Assembly: GCA_021816465.1 (NCBI GenBank)
Contig: JAKAYF010000012.1
Span: forward strand, 1-40,004
DNA from: Nitrospirota bacterium
GTDB lineage: Bacteria; Nitrospirota; Leptospirillia; Leptospirillales; Leptospirillaceae
DNA length: 40,004 nt
Direction: 5' to 3'
The notes under the pieces are model-generated. The model searched no databases. It was not told the origin of the DNA and saw nothing but the letters and a program-made list of their open reading frames with translations. Positions within the stretch are counted from its first letter, which is position 1. Each line of letters begins with the position of its first letter. Both the position numbers and the translations under genes were made by a program. Positions 32,884 through 40,004 of this stretch are shown here, in pieces.

Positions 32884-34583
32884 ACAAGCCTCGACAAGTT
32901 GCGGACCTCCACCTGCGGGTTCCATAACCATCCGGAAAAGGCAAGACCTCCATTTCCCCGAACAGCCCCATCAGAGTCTGGCTGGCGCACAAGCGCCGGC
33001 AATACCTCTCCCGCCTCGACATAAGCCATTTTTGGGCTTTGTTTATCCAGAAGATGCTCTGAGACCGACAGAAAAAGGATCGGAGAAATCACAACCAAAA
33101 GCGGCAAAACATCATATCCCAGCCCTCTTGAGTGTTTCTTGCGAAGAAAAATCCCTAGCATCCACCCATTAAAGGCAAGGAGAAAGATGGGCGGAAGAGG
33201 AGGAAGGGAAATTTGTCCGAGCCTGATCCCCGAAAAAAAGGTGGCAAGTCCAATGACCGCCCTGGAACAGACGTCTAAAAACGACATCAGGATTGAAGGT
33301 GCCCATCCAAAAAAGAATGCCAGCCCCAGACAGGCAAATCCGGCAGGCAACAGAATCTCCCCCGCCAGAGGAACAATCACAGGATTCGAAAAGATCCCCA
33401 CAAGATCCCCGACATCAAAGACCTCCCATAAGAGTGGCGTTGTAAAAAAAGTTACCCAAAGCCCCGTTTTCATCGATTCAAGAGGGATCATCCCTGAAAC
33501 ATCATGCCGGGTTTTCCCCTCATTCATCCGGAGAGCAGCCATCACACCCAGGACCGCCATAATGGACAGGTCCATACTGATGGATCTTGGCAAATCGGGA
33601 ACAAAGATCATCATGACAATCACTGAAATTCCAAAGAGGTCCTCCCGGTGGACTGAAGCCCCCCACCCTCGAGCGACCAGAAGAAAGGATGCCGCAAGGA
33701 GGGCACGGCCAGCGGGAAGAGGGATGCCGATCAGGATGGTATAGACAATCAGGACGGGAATCACCAAGACTGCAAGCAACCTGGGAATAAAAATTCGGGC
33801 AAGGATCTGACGCAGGATTCCCAATGGCAGGAAACGGATGCACACAAGGACTCCCCCCGAAAGGAATGCGGCAAGAAGTCCCATGTGTTCGCCTGAGACA
33901 GAGAGCAGATGGTAAACGCCTGATCCCAGAAAAACATCGTTCATCCGGGAGGGCACGTGCGATGTGTCTGACAGAACCATCGCCTCAATCAACGAGGACA
34001 CATCGTCCGGGAAGTGGCTTTCAAGCAGCGCTTCAAGCGAGGCGACCCTTGCCGGAACCCCATTAAAAAAAGTCCTCCAATCCTTTGGGTGACCGGATTG
34101 CCTGTCACGAACAAAAACATTCCATGGACGAATTTGCCCCTGAAGGATCCCGTTATCGAGAAAACCCAGAAAACGGTGTCGGGAACTCCTCCTGTCAGGA
34201 TAATCCGATAAAAAAACATCTCCCGAAAAACACTCTCCCGCCCGGAGAGAACCCAAAACACGCGACACCGGAAGCGATAAAAGAATTTTTGAACGTTTTC
34301 CATCTGGAAAATCGGCAAGGAAGATCCCTGAAAAGTTCTTGGGCCCCTGGCTTGTGACATTGACGAAACAGCCATTAAATACGGTATTTCCATGAGGGCT
34401 CTGCCAGGAATAAGGAATAGGAGAATGAAAAACGGACCAGAAAAATCCCGCAAGAACCCACGGCCAGGGAGAAACGGCACCCGGAGGCAGATTCTGGTAT
34501 TCACGGTAAAGAAGAAAAGAAAGAAGCAGAAGAAGAGCCAAAACAAAAAGGGGAGCCAGAAGGAAAAAGACCCCTCCTGTCAT
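32850..34583 (-). CDS. comEC: ComEC/Rec2-family membrane protein lacking the metallo-beta-lactamase domain
   Basis: Polytopic inner-membrane protein of the DNA-uptake channel family. Residues about 1-50 are two helices, followed by a DUF4131/OB-like soluble part, then the Competence domain (about 200-490) with helices and VYHLLSVSGEHMGLLAAF, the family HLLAISGLHVGLL motif with Leu changed to Glu. At the C-terminus MAYVEAGEVLPALVRQPD aligns with the LDVGQGDAxLIRxPDG start of the metallo-beta-lactamase domain, but the key residues are lost and the protein ends about 50 residues later at 577 aa. It may be a natural short form or a decayed gene. It is 47 bp downstream of glmM. Confidence 0.85.
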   Translation of the reverse strand: MTGGVFFLLAPLFVLALLLLLSFLLYREYQNLPPGAVSPWPWVLAGFFWSVFHSPIPYSWQSPHGNTVFNGCFVNVTSQGPKNFSGIFLADFPDGKRSKILLSLPVSRVLGSLRAGECFSGDVFLSDYPDRRSSRHRFLGFLDNGILQGQIRPWNVFVRDRQSGHPKDWRTFFNGVPARVASLEALLESHFPDDVSSLIEAMVLSDTSHVPSRMNDVFLGSGVYHLLSVSGEHMGLLAAFLSGGVLVCIRFLPLGILRQILARIFIPRLLAVLVIPVLIVYTILIGIPLPAGRALLAASFLLVARGWGASVHREDLFGISVIVMMIFVPDLPRSISMDLSIMAVLGVMAALRMNEGKTRHDVSGMIPLESMKTGLWVTFFTTPLLWEVFDVGDLVGIFSNPVIVPLAGEILLPAGFACLGLAFFFGWAPSILMSFLDVCSRAVIGLATFFSGIRLGQISLPPLPPIFLLAFNGWMLGIFLRKKHSRGLGYDVLPLLVVISPILFLSVSEHLLDKQSPKMAYVEAGEVLPALVRQPDSDGAVRGNGGLAFSGWLWNPQVEVRNLSRLVQLPSLDAGGK

Positions 34584-34630
34584 CCCCGCAAAAGAGGAGA
34601 TTGCAGCAACCAGCCACCCGACAGGAACAG

Positions 34631-35998
34631 TCAGTGTGCAATCACCTCAAAATCCTTGAGAACCGCCCTTTCGAGCTCTTCCACAAGATAGGTGATCCGG
34701 TCCTGATTCTCCCCTTCCAGCATGATCCTGAGCGCCGACTCCGTTCCTGAATAGCGGAGCAAAAGCCTTCCACGACCACCGGAAAGCTCCTCTTCGACAA
34801 CATGTGACATCCGCTGGAGATGAGCCAGACTCTCGATCGGAATTTTCTTCAGGACGGGAACCGTTCGCAATACTTGGGGAAATGGTTGATAGACGGCGGC
34901 CAGATCCGAAAGAGAGATGCCTTTTTCCACCAGTGTAGAGACCAGCTGGACCGTCGACATCAGACCGTCACCCGTTGAATGAAGGTCGCGAAAAATCAGA
35001 TGTCCCGACTGTTCTCCCCCAAATGAAAGGTTCTCCGCCTCAAGCGCTTCCAGGATATAGCGGTCTCCAACCTTGGTCTTCAGAACTCTTATCCGATTTT
35101 TATTCATCAGGATATCAAGCGCCAGATTGCTCATGACCGTCGTCACCAGAGTCGAGTTTCTGAGAGTCCCCTTCTCATTCATCGCCAGTGCCATCATGGC
35201 CATGATGGCATCGCCGTCGAGGATTCGTCCCGTTCCGGTGACAAAAACCGCCCGATCCGCATCTCCGTCAAGGGCAACCCCGAAATCCGCCCCCACCTCC
35301 AGAACTTTTTGCGCCAGCTTCTCCGGGTAAAGGGCCCCGCAATGATCATTGATATTCACTCCGTCCGGCTGATTGCCGATGGAGGTCACCTTGGCTCCCA
35401 GTTCGCGAAGTGCCATCGGGGCAACGTTGTACCCCCCTCCATTTGCCAGGTCCATGACGATATGGATGCCGTCGAACTTCATTGAACGCGGGGTTGTATT
35501 CTTGATGAACTCAATATAGCGGCCATCAGGACCGGCAAGCCTTGCAACTTTTCCGATCCCGGGGCCGGTCGGCCGGATCCTGTCAATCTCATCCCCAACA
35601 ACCAGGGCCTCTATCCTCGCCTCGATCTCGTCAGGAAGCTTTGATCCATCGGATGAAAAAAATTTGATCCCGTTATCCTGGTAAGGGTTGTGGCTTGCAG
35701 AAATCATGATCCCTGCATCGGCCCTGAGCGCACGTGTCAGAAAGGCAATTCCCGGGGTAGTGAACGGTCCGACAACAATGACATTGACCCCCATGGAGGT
35801 AATTCCACTCGTCAGAGCATTTTCAATCATATAGCCGGAGATGCGTGTATCTTTTCCAATAACAACATGATGACCCCCTTCATACTTCCGGAACAGGTAG
35901 GCCGCAGCCCGGCCCAGACGATAGCAGGTCTCTCCCGTAATCGGTTCAACATTGGCCACACCACGAATACCATCGGTACCAAACAGAGATCGCTTCAT
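34631..35998 (-). CDS. glmM: Phosphoglucosamine mutase
   Basis: Interconverts glucosamine-6-phosphate and glucosamine-1-phosphate for peptidoglycan and LPS precursors. It starts MKRSLFGTDGIRGVAN. IMISASHNP carries the phospho-Ser (Ser102), GVALDGDADRAV the Mg-binding loop, SFGGEQSGHLIF the sugar-specificity loop and LLRYSGTESALRIM the phosphate-binding C-terminus. ATG at 35998 has GGAGGGG about six bases upstream; a longer frame reaching 36025 has no such site. Length 455 aa is standard. It is not linked to cdaA-cdaR here. Confidence 0.95.
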   Translation of the reverse strand: MKRSLFGTDGIRGVANVEPITGETCYRLGRAAAYLFRKYEGGHHVVIGKDTRISGYMIENALTSGITSMGVNVIVVGPFTTPGIAFLTRALRADAGIMISASHNPYQDNGIKFFSSDGSKLPDEIEARIEALVVGDEIDRIRPTGPGIGKVARLAGPDGRYIEFIKNTTPRSMKFDGIHIVMDLANGGGYNVAPMALRELGAKVTSIGNQPDGVNINDHCGALYPEKLAQKVLEVGADFGVALDGDADRAVFVTGTGRILDGDAIMAMMALAMNEKGTLRNSTLVTTVMSNLALDILMNKNRIRVLKTKVGDRYILEALEAENLSFGGEQSGHLIFRDLHSTGDGLMSTVQLVSTLVEKGISLSDLAAVYQPFPQVLRTVPVLKKIPIESLAHLQRMSHVVEEELSGGRGRLLLRYSGTESALRIMLEGENQDRITYLVEELERAVLKDFEVIAH

Positions 35999-36133
35999 CG
36001 GTCCCCTCCAAAAGCTTTTAGACAACCCCGGAAATCACCACATCCCGCGCAAGGAATTCTTTTTACTCGACAACTTCTCCTCGGCCCACGGATGAACCCA
36101 AGGGAATTTGCGGCCGATTTTGGCCAAAAAATC

Positions 36134-36472
36134 CTAAAAAATCAAAAACCATGAAAAGAGGAGACTCATGAAGGAAACAAGAAAAGAAGCGATAAAGGCG
36201 CTTCCAAAAGAATCGATTGAAAAACCGGGCACAAACCATGTTACAGACCAGAACAGAAGAGCGTTCAGAACAAAGGTGAAAAGTCCAAGAGAAAGAATAT
36301 TGATCGGAAGCGTCAGCAAAAAAAGGAGTGGTCGTATCAGCGCATTCAGGATCCCAAGCACCACAGCCACCAGAATTGCCGTTCCGAAGTCTCTCAAATG
36401 AATGCCCCGGATCCAGTGGGCCACAAAAAACACGATCAGGGCATTCAGAAGAATTCTTAATACGAGTCCCAT
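36134..36472 (-). CDS. Small four-helix membrane protein (phage holin superfamily IV / DUF360 type)
   Basis: A 112-aa integral membrane protein with four hydrophobic helices spaced by short charged turns (WIRGIHLRDFG, LNALIRPLLFLLTLPINILSLGLFTFVLNALLFW, VPGFSIDSFGSAFIAS). This matches the widespread housekeeping family named Phage_holin_4_2, which is usually not phage-linked; function unknown. ATG at 36472 is eight bases from AAAGGG; an ATG two codons earlier is too close to that site. No phage genes are nearby. It lies upstream of glmM, separated by 135 bp. Confidence 0.85.
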   Translation of the reverse strand: MGLVLRILLNALIVFFVAHWIRGIHLRDFGTAILVAVVLGILNALIRPLLFLLTLPINILSLGLFTFVLNALLFWSVTWFVPGFSIDSFGSAFIASFLVSFMSLLFSWFLIF

Positions 36473-36807
36473 CGGCATATCCCTTTCATCACATTACAAA
36501 AAAACAGACAGCGGCAATAGGGTAGAAGAACAGACATTCTATACTACAGGATTTTCTTAACCTTGGAAGGAATTCGTCCGATAAGTAGGAACAACCCGCT
36601 GATCTCCCAATCAAAAAACAACACCATCGATTCTTTTAATCGTACGGGGAGAAAAAAAACGATTTGATTTATTAAAGCAAAAAACATAAGATTCGCTCAA
36701 CCAAAAAAACAATCCCCAGAAAAAACGAAAAATTATTTTAATCGTTTAATTCTGGAGCCATACATCCACATGCTTCTGAATCGAAAGACTTTCGAAAGGG
36801 GTCAGGA
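36473..36807. other. 335-bp AT-rich intergenic region upstream of the chemoreceptor
   Basis: No gene is seen. It holds the sigma-28-like promoter at 36558-36584 and two copies of TTTTAATCGT (36634-36643 and 36736-36745), 102 bp apart. It separates two divergent genes. The last part has AAAGGGG six bases before the chemoreceptor ATG. Confidence 0.5.
36558..36584 (+). promoter_or_regulatory. Candidate sigma-28 (FliA) promoter for the chemoreceptor gene
   Basis: TAACCTTG, an 11-bp spacer and TCCGATAA match the flagellar sigma-28 consensus TAAAGTTT-N11-GCCGATAA at 5 of 8 and 7 of 8 positions. Chemoreceptor genes are commonly under this sigma factor. The distance to the ATG is about 220 bp, longer than usual. 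Confidence 0.4.
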
Positions 36808-38367
36808 ATGTCTCTCAAGAAAAAGCTTCTTGGGCTTATTTTTTCACAGATACTCCTTTCACTGATCGCGGTCATGGTCATCGTCCATGGCATCAACTCC
36901 ATCGACCAAGAGTCGACCCATATCAATGCTCTCTCCCGGGAAACAGACGATCTCTCCCAGAAAATGGAATCCATGCTCATTCAGCACCAGAACGCCATGA
37001 GAATTGTTTTGTCCGGAGGGCTTCGTGGGAGTTTTGTGGAAAAAGCGGTGCTTCTTCAAGGTGAAGCGATGTTCCCATACCTCATCAAGAAACTTGGGGA
37101 CAATCCTGTCACACTGAAGATCAAAAAGCTGATGGCCTTGACCATCAGTCTCGACCACGCATCCCTTGCGATCGGACGCCCCGAGATCTCGCTCATCAGG
37201 TTCAACAAGGTCATTCTTCCGAAATACAGCCAGATGATGGGTCTCGTTGAAAAAAACAAGAAAGAAACACTGGCGGCCCTCTCCACCAATCTTCTCAGAA
37301 AAACATCCCAGATCAGGATGCAGGTTCTCACCGTCATCATCATCGACATGATCCTCAGCATCTCTCTTCTGGGGATGCTCACCATCTCCCTGCTGAAAAG
37401 GATCTCTATTATCTTCAATGTTTCCGAGCAGCTTGCCAACAAGGATTTCTCCGCAACAATGCCCTCATTGGGAAGAGACGAACTCGGAAAAATTGCCGAT
37501 GAAATCCAGACCCTTTCCTCTGACCTCCAGAAAACGGTCAAGGATGTCAGCAGCTATGCGGACACCATCTACAAGGAAACATCGACCATTCTCGTCTCGA
37601 TGAAGGATCTGAACAAAAACGCAACCAACATGAATGAGGAAATTACCCATTCCGTCTCTTCCATGGATGAGCTTGACTCGACGATCAATTCCTTCAGGGG
37701 AATCATCCAGGAAGGCATCAATTCCACCCAGGCGACACGCAAACAGGCCCAGTGCGGACTTGAGATCGGCCAGCAGGCATCCCAGTCCCTCTCCTCCCTT
37801 TCCAAAGATGTGACCCGGACATCACAACAGATCAATCTTCTTGCAGAAACAATCGAAAAAGTTACCGAAGCAACCGCCGGCATCCAGAATATTTCAAGCC
37901 AGACCAACCTTCTGGCTTTGAACGCTGCGATTGAGGCCGCAAGAGCCGGAGAGCAGGGACGGGGCTTTGCAGTCGTTGCCGATGAGGTCCGGAAGCTTTC
38001 AAGCCTCACATCGGGTCATGTCAAGAACATCGAGGAAATCGTCGCCGATGCAAGTCGGGTCATGCGGGAAACGATCGAGATTTCCGAAGGCATGGTCCAG
38101 GGCATGTCCCAGAATATGGATGACGGGCAGAAAGTCCAGCAGGCGTTGACCCTCATCAGCCAGCGTCTTGAAAGCATGGAAAAGACGATCCAGAACCTGG
38201 GGACAACAATTTCGGTTGTCAGCAAGGTTGAGGACCAGCTCAGGGGAACGCTTCTTTCCAATGAAAAAATGGCCAGGAATACCCTTTCCATCGCTTCCGG
38301 AACTCTTCGCGAAGCGGAAACTGTCTCCCGAACCATTGAAGAGCTTTCCGCCCTGTTTGCCAAATAA
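36808..38367 (+). CDS. Methyl-accepting chemotaxis protein
   Basis: Transmembrane chemoreceptor of 519 aa. TM1 spans about 8-27, a periplasmic sensor region about 28-170 (helical, four-helix-bundle type), TM2 about 173-195, then a HAMP segment ([38 protein letters not shown]). The long coiled signalling domain has the conserved hairpin tip [31 protein letters not shown] (about 368-400) that contacts CheA and CheW. The ligand is unknown. No C-terminal CheR-binding pentapeptide is seen (ends SALFAK). No che genes are adjacent. Regulation by sigma-28 is suggested by the upstream promoter match. Confidence 0.94.
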   Translation: MSLKKKLLGLIFSQILLSLIAVMVIVHGINSIDQESTHINALSRETDDLSQKMESMLIQHQNAMRIVLSGGLRGSFVEKAVLLQGEAMFPYLIKKLGDNPVTLKIKKLMALTISLDHASLAIGRPEISLIRFNKVILPKYSQMMGLVEKNKKETLAALSTNLLRKTSQIRMQVLTVIIIDMILSISLLGMLTISLLKRISIIFNVSEQLANKDFSATMPSLGRDELGKIADEIQTLSSDLQKTVKDVSSYADTIYKETSTILVSMKDLNKNATNMNEEITHSVSSMDELDSTINSFRGIIQEGINSTQATRKQAQCGLEIGQQASQSLSSLSKDVTRTSQQINLLAETIEKVTEATAGIQNISSQTNLLALNAAIEAARAGEQGRGFAVVADEVRKLSSLTSGHVKNIEEIVADASRVMRETIEISEGMVQGMSQNMDDGQKVQQALTLISQRLESMEKTIQNLGTTISVVSKVEDQLRGTLLSNEKMARNTLSIASGTLREAETVSRTIEELSALFAK

Positions 38368-38369
38368 CC

Positions 38370-38400
38370 CTTGGGGAGTTCTGACAAAGACTCCCCCAAG
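38370..38400 (+). terminator. Stem-loop after the chemoreceptor gene
   Basis: CTTGGGGAGT and ACTCCCCCAAG form a strong hairpin with a one-base bulge, immediately after the stop. No T-run follows, so it is a weak or non-classical terminator. Confidence 0.4.
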
Positions 38401-38431
38401 CCCCCCGCACAGACTGAATGACCTGATTCGA

Positions 38432-38459
38432 TAAAGAGCAACGGGTAAAGAGCAACGGG
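38432..38459. repeat. Tandem 14-bp duplication
   Basis: TAAAGAGCAACGGG occurs twice back to back (38432-38445 and 38446-38459). It lies in the gap between the chemoreceptor and the DUF202 gene, probably a slippage duplication. No function is evident. Confidence 0.9.
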
Positions 38460-38581
38460 TTTTCCTGACAAGCCCGATGAAGTATGCTGTCTTATCGCAC
38501 TGCCTTTCGACACGTTCGGGCGACTCATTCCCCGGAATCCGGAACAAAAACTTAAAACTCCCCCATTTTAAAGGAGTCTCC

Positions 38582-38962
38582 ATGCGAAGAAATTTCTCCT
38601 CTTTATATGGTAAAACCTTGTCGGAAAAGGCACAGATTCTTGAGTTTTCAGATTATCTCGCCATTGACCGGACGGTGATGGCCAATGAGCGGACCCTTCT
38701 CGCCTATATAAGGACCGGTGTGGGGCTCCTGATTGCGGGTCTTGCCCTCATCCGGTTTTTTAAGCAGACGCATTTTGACTATTACGAAATTGCAGGGATA
38801 GCGTCCATCATTGCCGCTATCTCGGTCACCATCTTTGGCATCCGGGATTTTTTCCACATGAGGGGATTTTATTCGGCGGTATTAGAACAGCAATTTCTGG
38901 AACAGAAGACCAAAAAGGCAGAAGCGCTACAAAATCAAAAAAACTCTACTGCCAGATCCTGA
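38582..38962 (+). CDS. DUF202 (YidH-type) membrane protein
   Basis: A 126-aa inner-membrane protein of the DUF202 family, function unknown. The signature NERTLLAYIRTGVGLLIAGLALIRFF is present, followed by a second pair of hydrophobic segments (YEIAGIASIIAAISVTIFGIRDFF) and a cytoplasmic Lys/Gln-rich tail. ATG at 38582 has AAGGAG five bases upstream; the longer open frame from 38477 crosses the tandem repeat flank and lacks such a site. Typical family members are about 115-130 aa. Confidence 0.87.
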   Translation: MRRNFSSLYGKTLSEKAQILEFSDYLAIDRTVMANERTLLAYIRTGVGLLIAGLALIRFFKQTHFDYYEIAGIASIIAAISVTIFGIRDFFHMRGFYSAVLEQQFLEQKTKKAEALQNQKNSTARS

Positions 38963-38964
38963 TA

Positions 38965-38987
38965 GATCTCTCCCTCAGAGAGAGATC
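38965..38987. terminator. Convergent stem-loop, possible bidirectional terminator
   Basis: GATCTCTC (38965-38972), a seven-base loop and GAGAGATC (38980-38987) form a perfect 8-bp stem between the ends of two convergent genes. No T-tract follows on either strand. Confidence 0.35.
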
Positions 38988-39000
38988 CAAAGAATACTTC

Positions 39001-40004
39001 TCATGGGATCCCCACATAGGTTACGGCATTTGATGGCACACCGGAAAGAAATTCATTCGCCTTCACCATCGCAAGAAAGGATGCGGACTGATTCATCCAG
39101 AGCGCTACGGAATTTCCCGATGAATCCACATACATGGCGCTTCCGTGAGGGTAGCCATACCCGTCCCAGAAATTGGGCAATGTCTGTGTACACCCGGACT
39201 GAGGACAAAAAAACGTATTTGAACTCGAAAAGGCCGGCATCGTCGCCGGTGAGGCAGCCCCCCCCACAATTCCGTTTCCGAAAGAGGTGAACGGATCAGA
39301 AAGCTTCGCCACAGAAAAGCCGGAACCGGAGGATCCCCAGTCCCCGCCCGCCCCCCACATGACAATATGATTCACGCTGTCAACAAAGATATTATTTTGG
39401 GGAGGAGCCGAGTTAGTCAGCGTCACGGAAGATATCGCCGATGGAGGAAGGGAGTAGGTCCCCGACGAAGGAGTTAACGTCAGTGCATTCAGGTTGACCA
39501 GAACCGTTATTGGAGAAAAGGCGGTTTGGGCGGTGGGAGCTGTTAGTCCGTCATATTCGCAACCGATAATGGCGACCTGATAGGCGGTATCGATTCCGAT
39601 CGCATCAGCCGAACAACCATTGATTGTTCCGATTGGAAAAGAACCTATCGTCTGGCCATCCGGACGATAGACGATACCCGTATTAATATCTGCCAATTCA
39701 AGAAGATTTCCATCACTTTTTCCTTTGGCATACGAAACCGCACCCGACCCTGAGAGAATCATCTTGTAGCTCACCCCGCCCACAACAAGATAGGGATCAT
39801 AGGCAAAGTTTTCGACAATATCGATCCCCTTTGATGAAGAGTCTTCAAAGGAAGGAATTGTAGGGTAAGCAGAAGAAGGAGCGGGCGATGAAGGATTCGA
39901 ATAATCCACAAACTGAAACCCTGAGCCGGTCTCAACGATCGCCGTCTGAATGGATGGATCCATAATCACCCCACCCACATCCGTCGAACCCGCTGAAGTG
40001 TCAA
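39001..40004 (-). CDS. Hypothetical protein, 5' end beyond the window
   Basis: The frame is open to the window edge, so the N-terminus is missing; a GTG at 39978 is probably internal. The visible 334 residues are rich in Gly, Ser, Ala and Pro with few charges. Repeated hydrophobic strands end in short loops (IGIDTAYQVAIIGCEYDGL, VDSVNHIVMWGAGGDWG, YVDSSGNSVALWM), which looks like a beta-propeller repeat of a secreted or surface protein. Cys pairs (FFCPQSGC) could be disulfides. The function is not recognised. Eight consecutive G on the coding strand (39258-39265) encode part of VGGAA. Confidence 0.75.
   Translation of the reverse strand, partial: DTSAGSTDVGGVIMDPSIQTAIVETGSGFQFVDYSNPSSPAPSSAYPTIPSFEDSSSKGIDIVENFAYDPYLVVGGVSYKMILSGSGAVSYAKGKSDGNLLELADINTGIVYRPDGQTIGSFPIGTINGCSADAIGIDTAYQVAIIGCEYDGLTAPTAQTAFSPITVLVNLNALTLTPSSGTYSLPPSAISSVTLTNSAPPQNNIFVDSVNHIVMWGAGGDWGSSGSGFSVAKLSDPFTSFGNGIVGGAASPATMPAFSSSNTFFCPQSGCTQTLPNFWDGYGYPHGSAMYVDSSGNSVALWMNQSASFLAMVKANEFLSGVPSNAVTYVGIP

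Noticed and set aside
36134-36472. Phage holin as a sign of a prophage
   Set aside because: The family name is misleading; members are common housekeeping membrane proteins and no phage genes are nearby.
36634-36745. Two copies of TTTTAATCGT upstream of the chemoreceptor
   Set aside because: Ten-base AT-rich matches 102 bp apart can arise by chance in this composition.

Overview
The window is a dense chromosomal segment of a Gram-negative bacterium. The best fit is a Nitrospirota member of the Leptospirillum type, and the roughly even GC content would suit L. ferrooxidans, but this is inference. The main clue is a complete prokaryotic proteasome locus whose ubiquitin-like modifier ends in the RYRQRTG-type tail of UBact, the Pup relative described from Nitrospirae and other Gram-negative phyla. 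Nothing indicates a plasmid, prophage, insertion sequence or CRISPR array. Most genes are essential or housekeeping and are packed with 4-50 nt overlaps and many TTG starts.

Region 1 (1-2002, + strand) has homoserine kinase (thrB) overlapping a dihydroorotate-dehydrogenase-family gene. Region 2 (1999-13064, - strand) is a co-directional block of ten genes. In transcription order these are an ATP-grasp-like protein of unknown function, lysine 2,3-aminomutase (kamA), a BluB-type flavin enzyme, a long dCTP-deaminase-family protein, the proteasomal ATPase (mpa/arc), dop, the Pup-like modifier (ubact), prcB, prcA and pafA. Together the last six can tag proteins, remove tags, unfold and degrade. 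A 115-bp gap upstream of mpa carries a candidate promoter and a perfect 12-bp palindrome.

Region 3 (13163-20955, + strand) is a tetrapyrrole cluster: hemX/ccsA-like membrane protein, hemA, hemC, a pirin, a cobA-hemD fusion and hemB. It makes uroporphyrinogen III and the precorrin/siroheme precursor from glutamyl-tRNA. It runs into ribF, tilS, hpt, ftsH, folP and the cyclic-di-AMP pair cdaA-cdaR (to 27210), most of them overlapping.

Region 4 (27288-31536) has tRNA-Asn, msrB, tRNA-Lys, a stand-alone NuoE-NuoF fusion, a lipoprotein and a 480-bp stretch with only small candidate ORFs. Region 5 (31537-40004) has an orphan beta-class DNA methyltransferase convergent with a ComEC-like protein lacking its metallo-beta-lactamase domain, then glmM, a small four-helix membrane protein, a methyl-accepting chemotaxis protein with a sigma-28-like promoter, a DUF202 membrane protein and a hypothetical gene cut by the window end.

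The most interesting part is the proteasome locus. The modifier ends in Gln (so it needs deamidation), the ATPase lacks the usual C-terminal docking tail, and the beta-subunit has Ala rather than Gly before its catalytic Thr.
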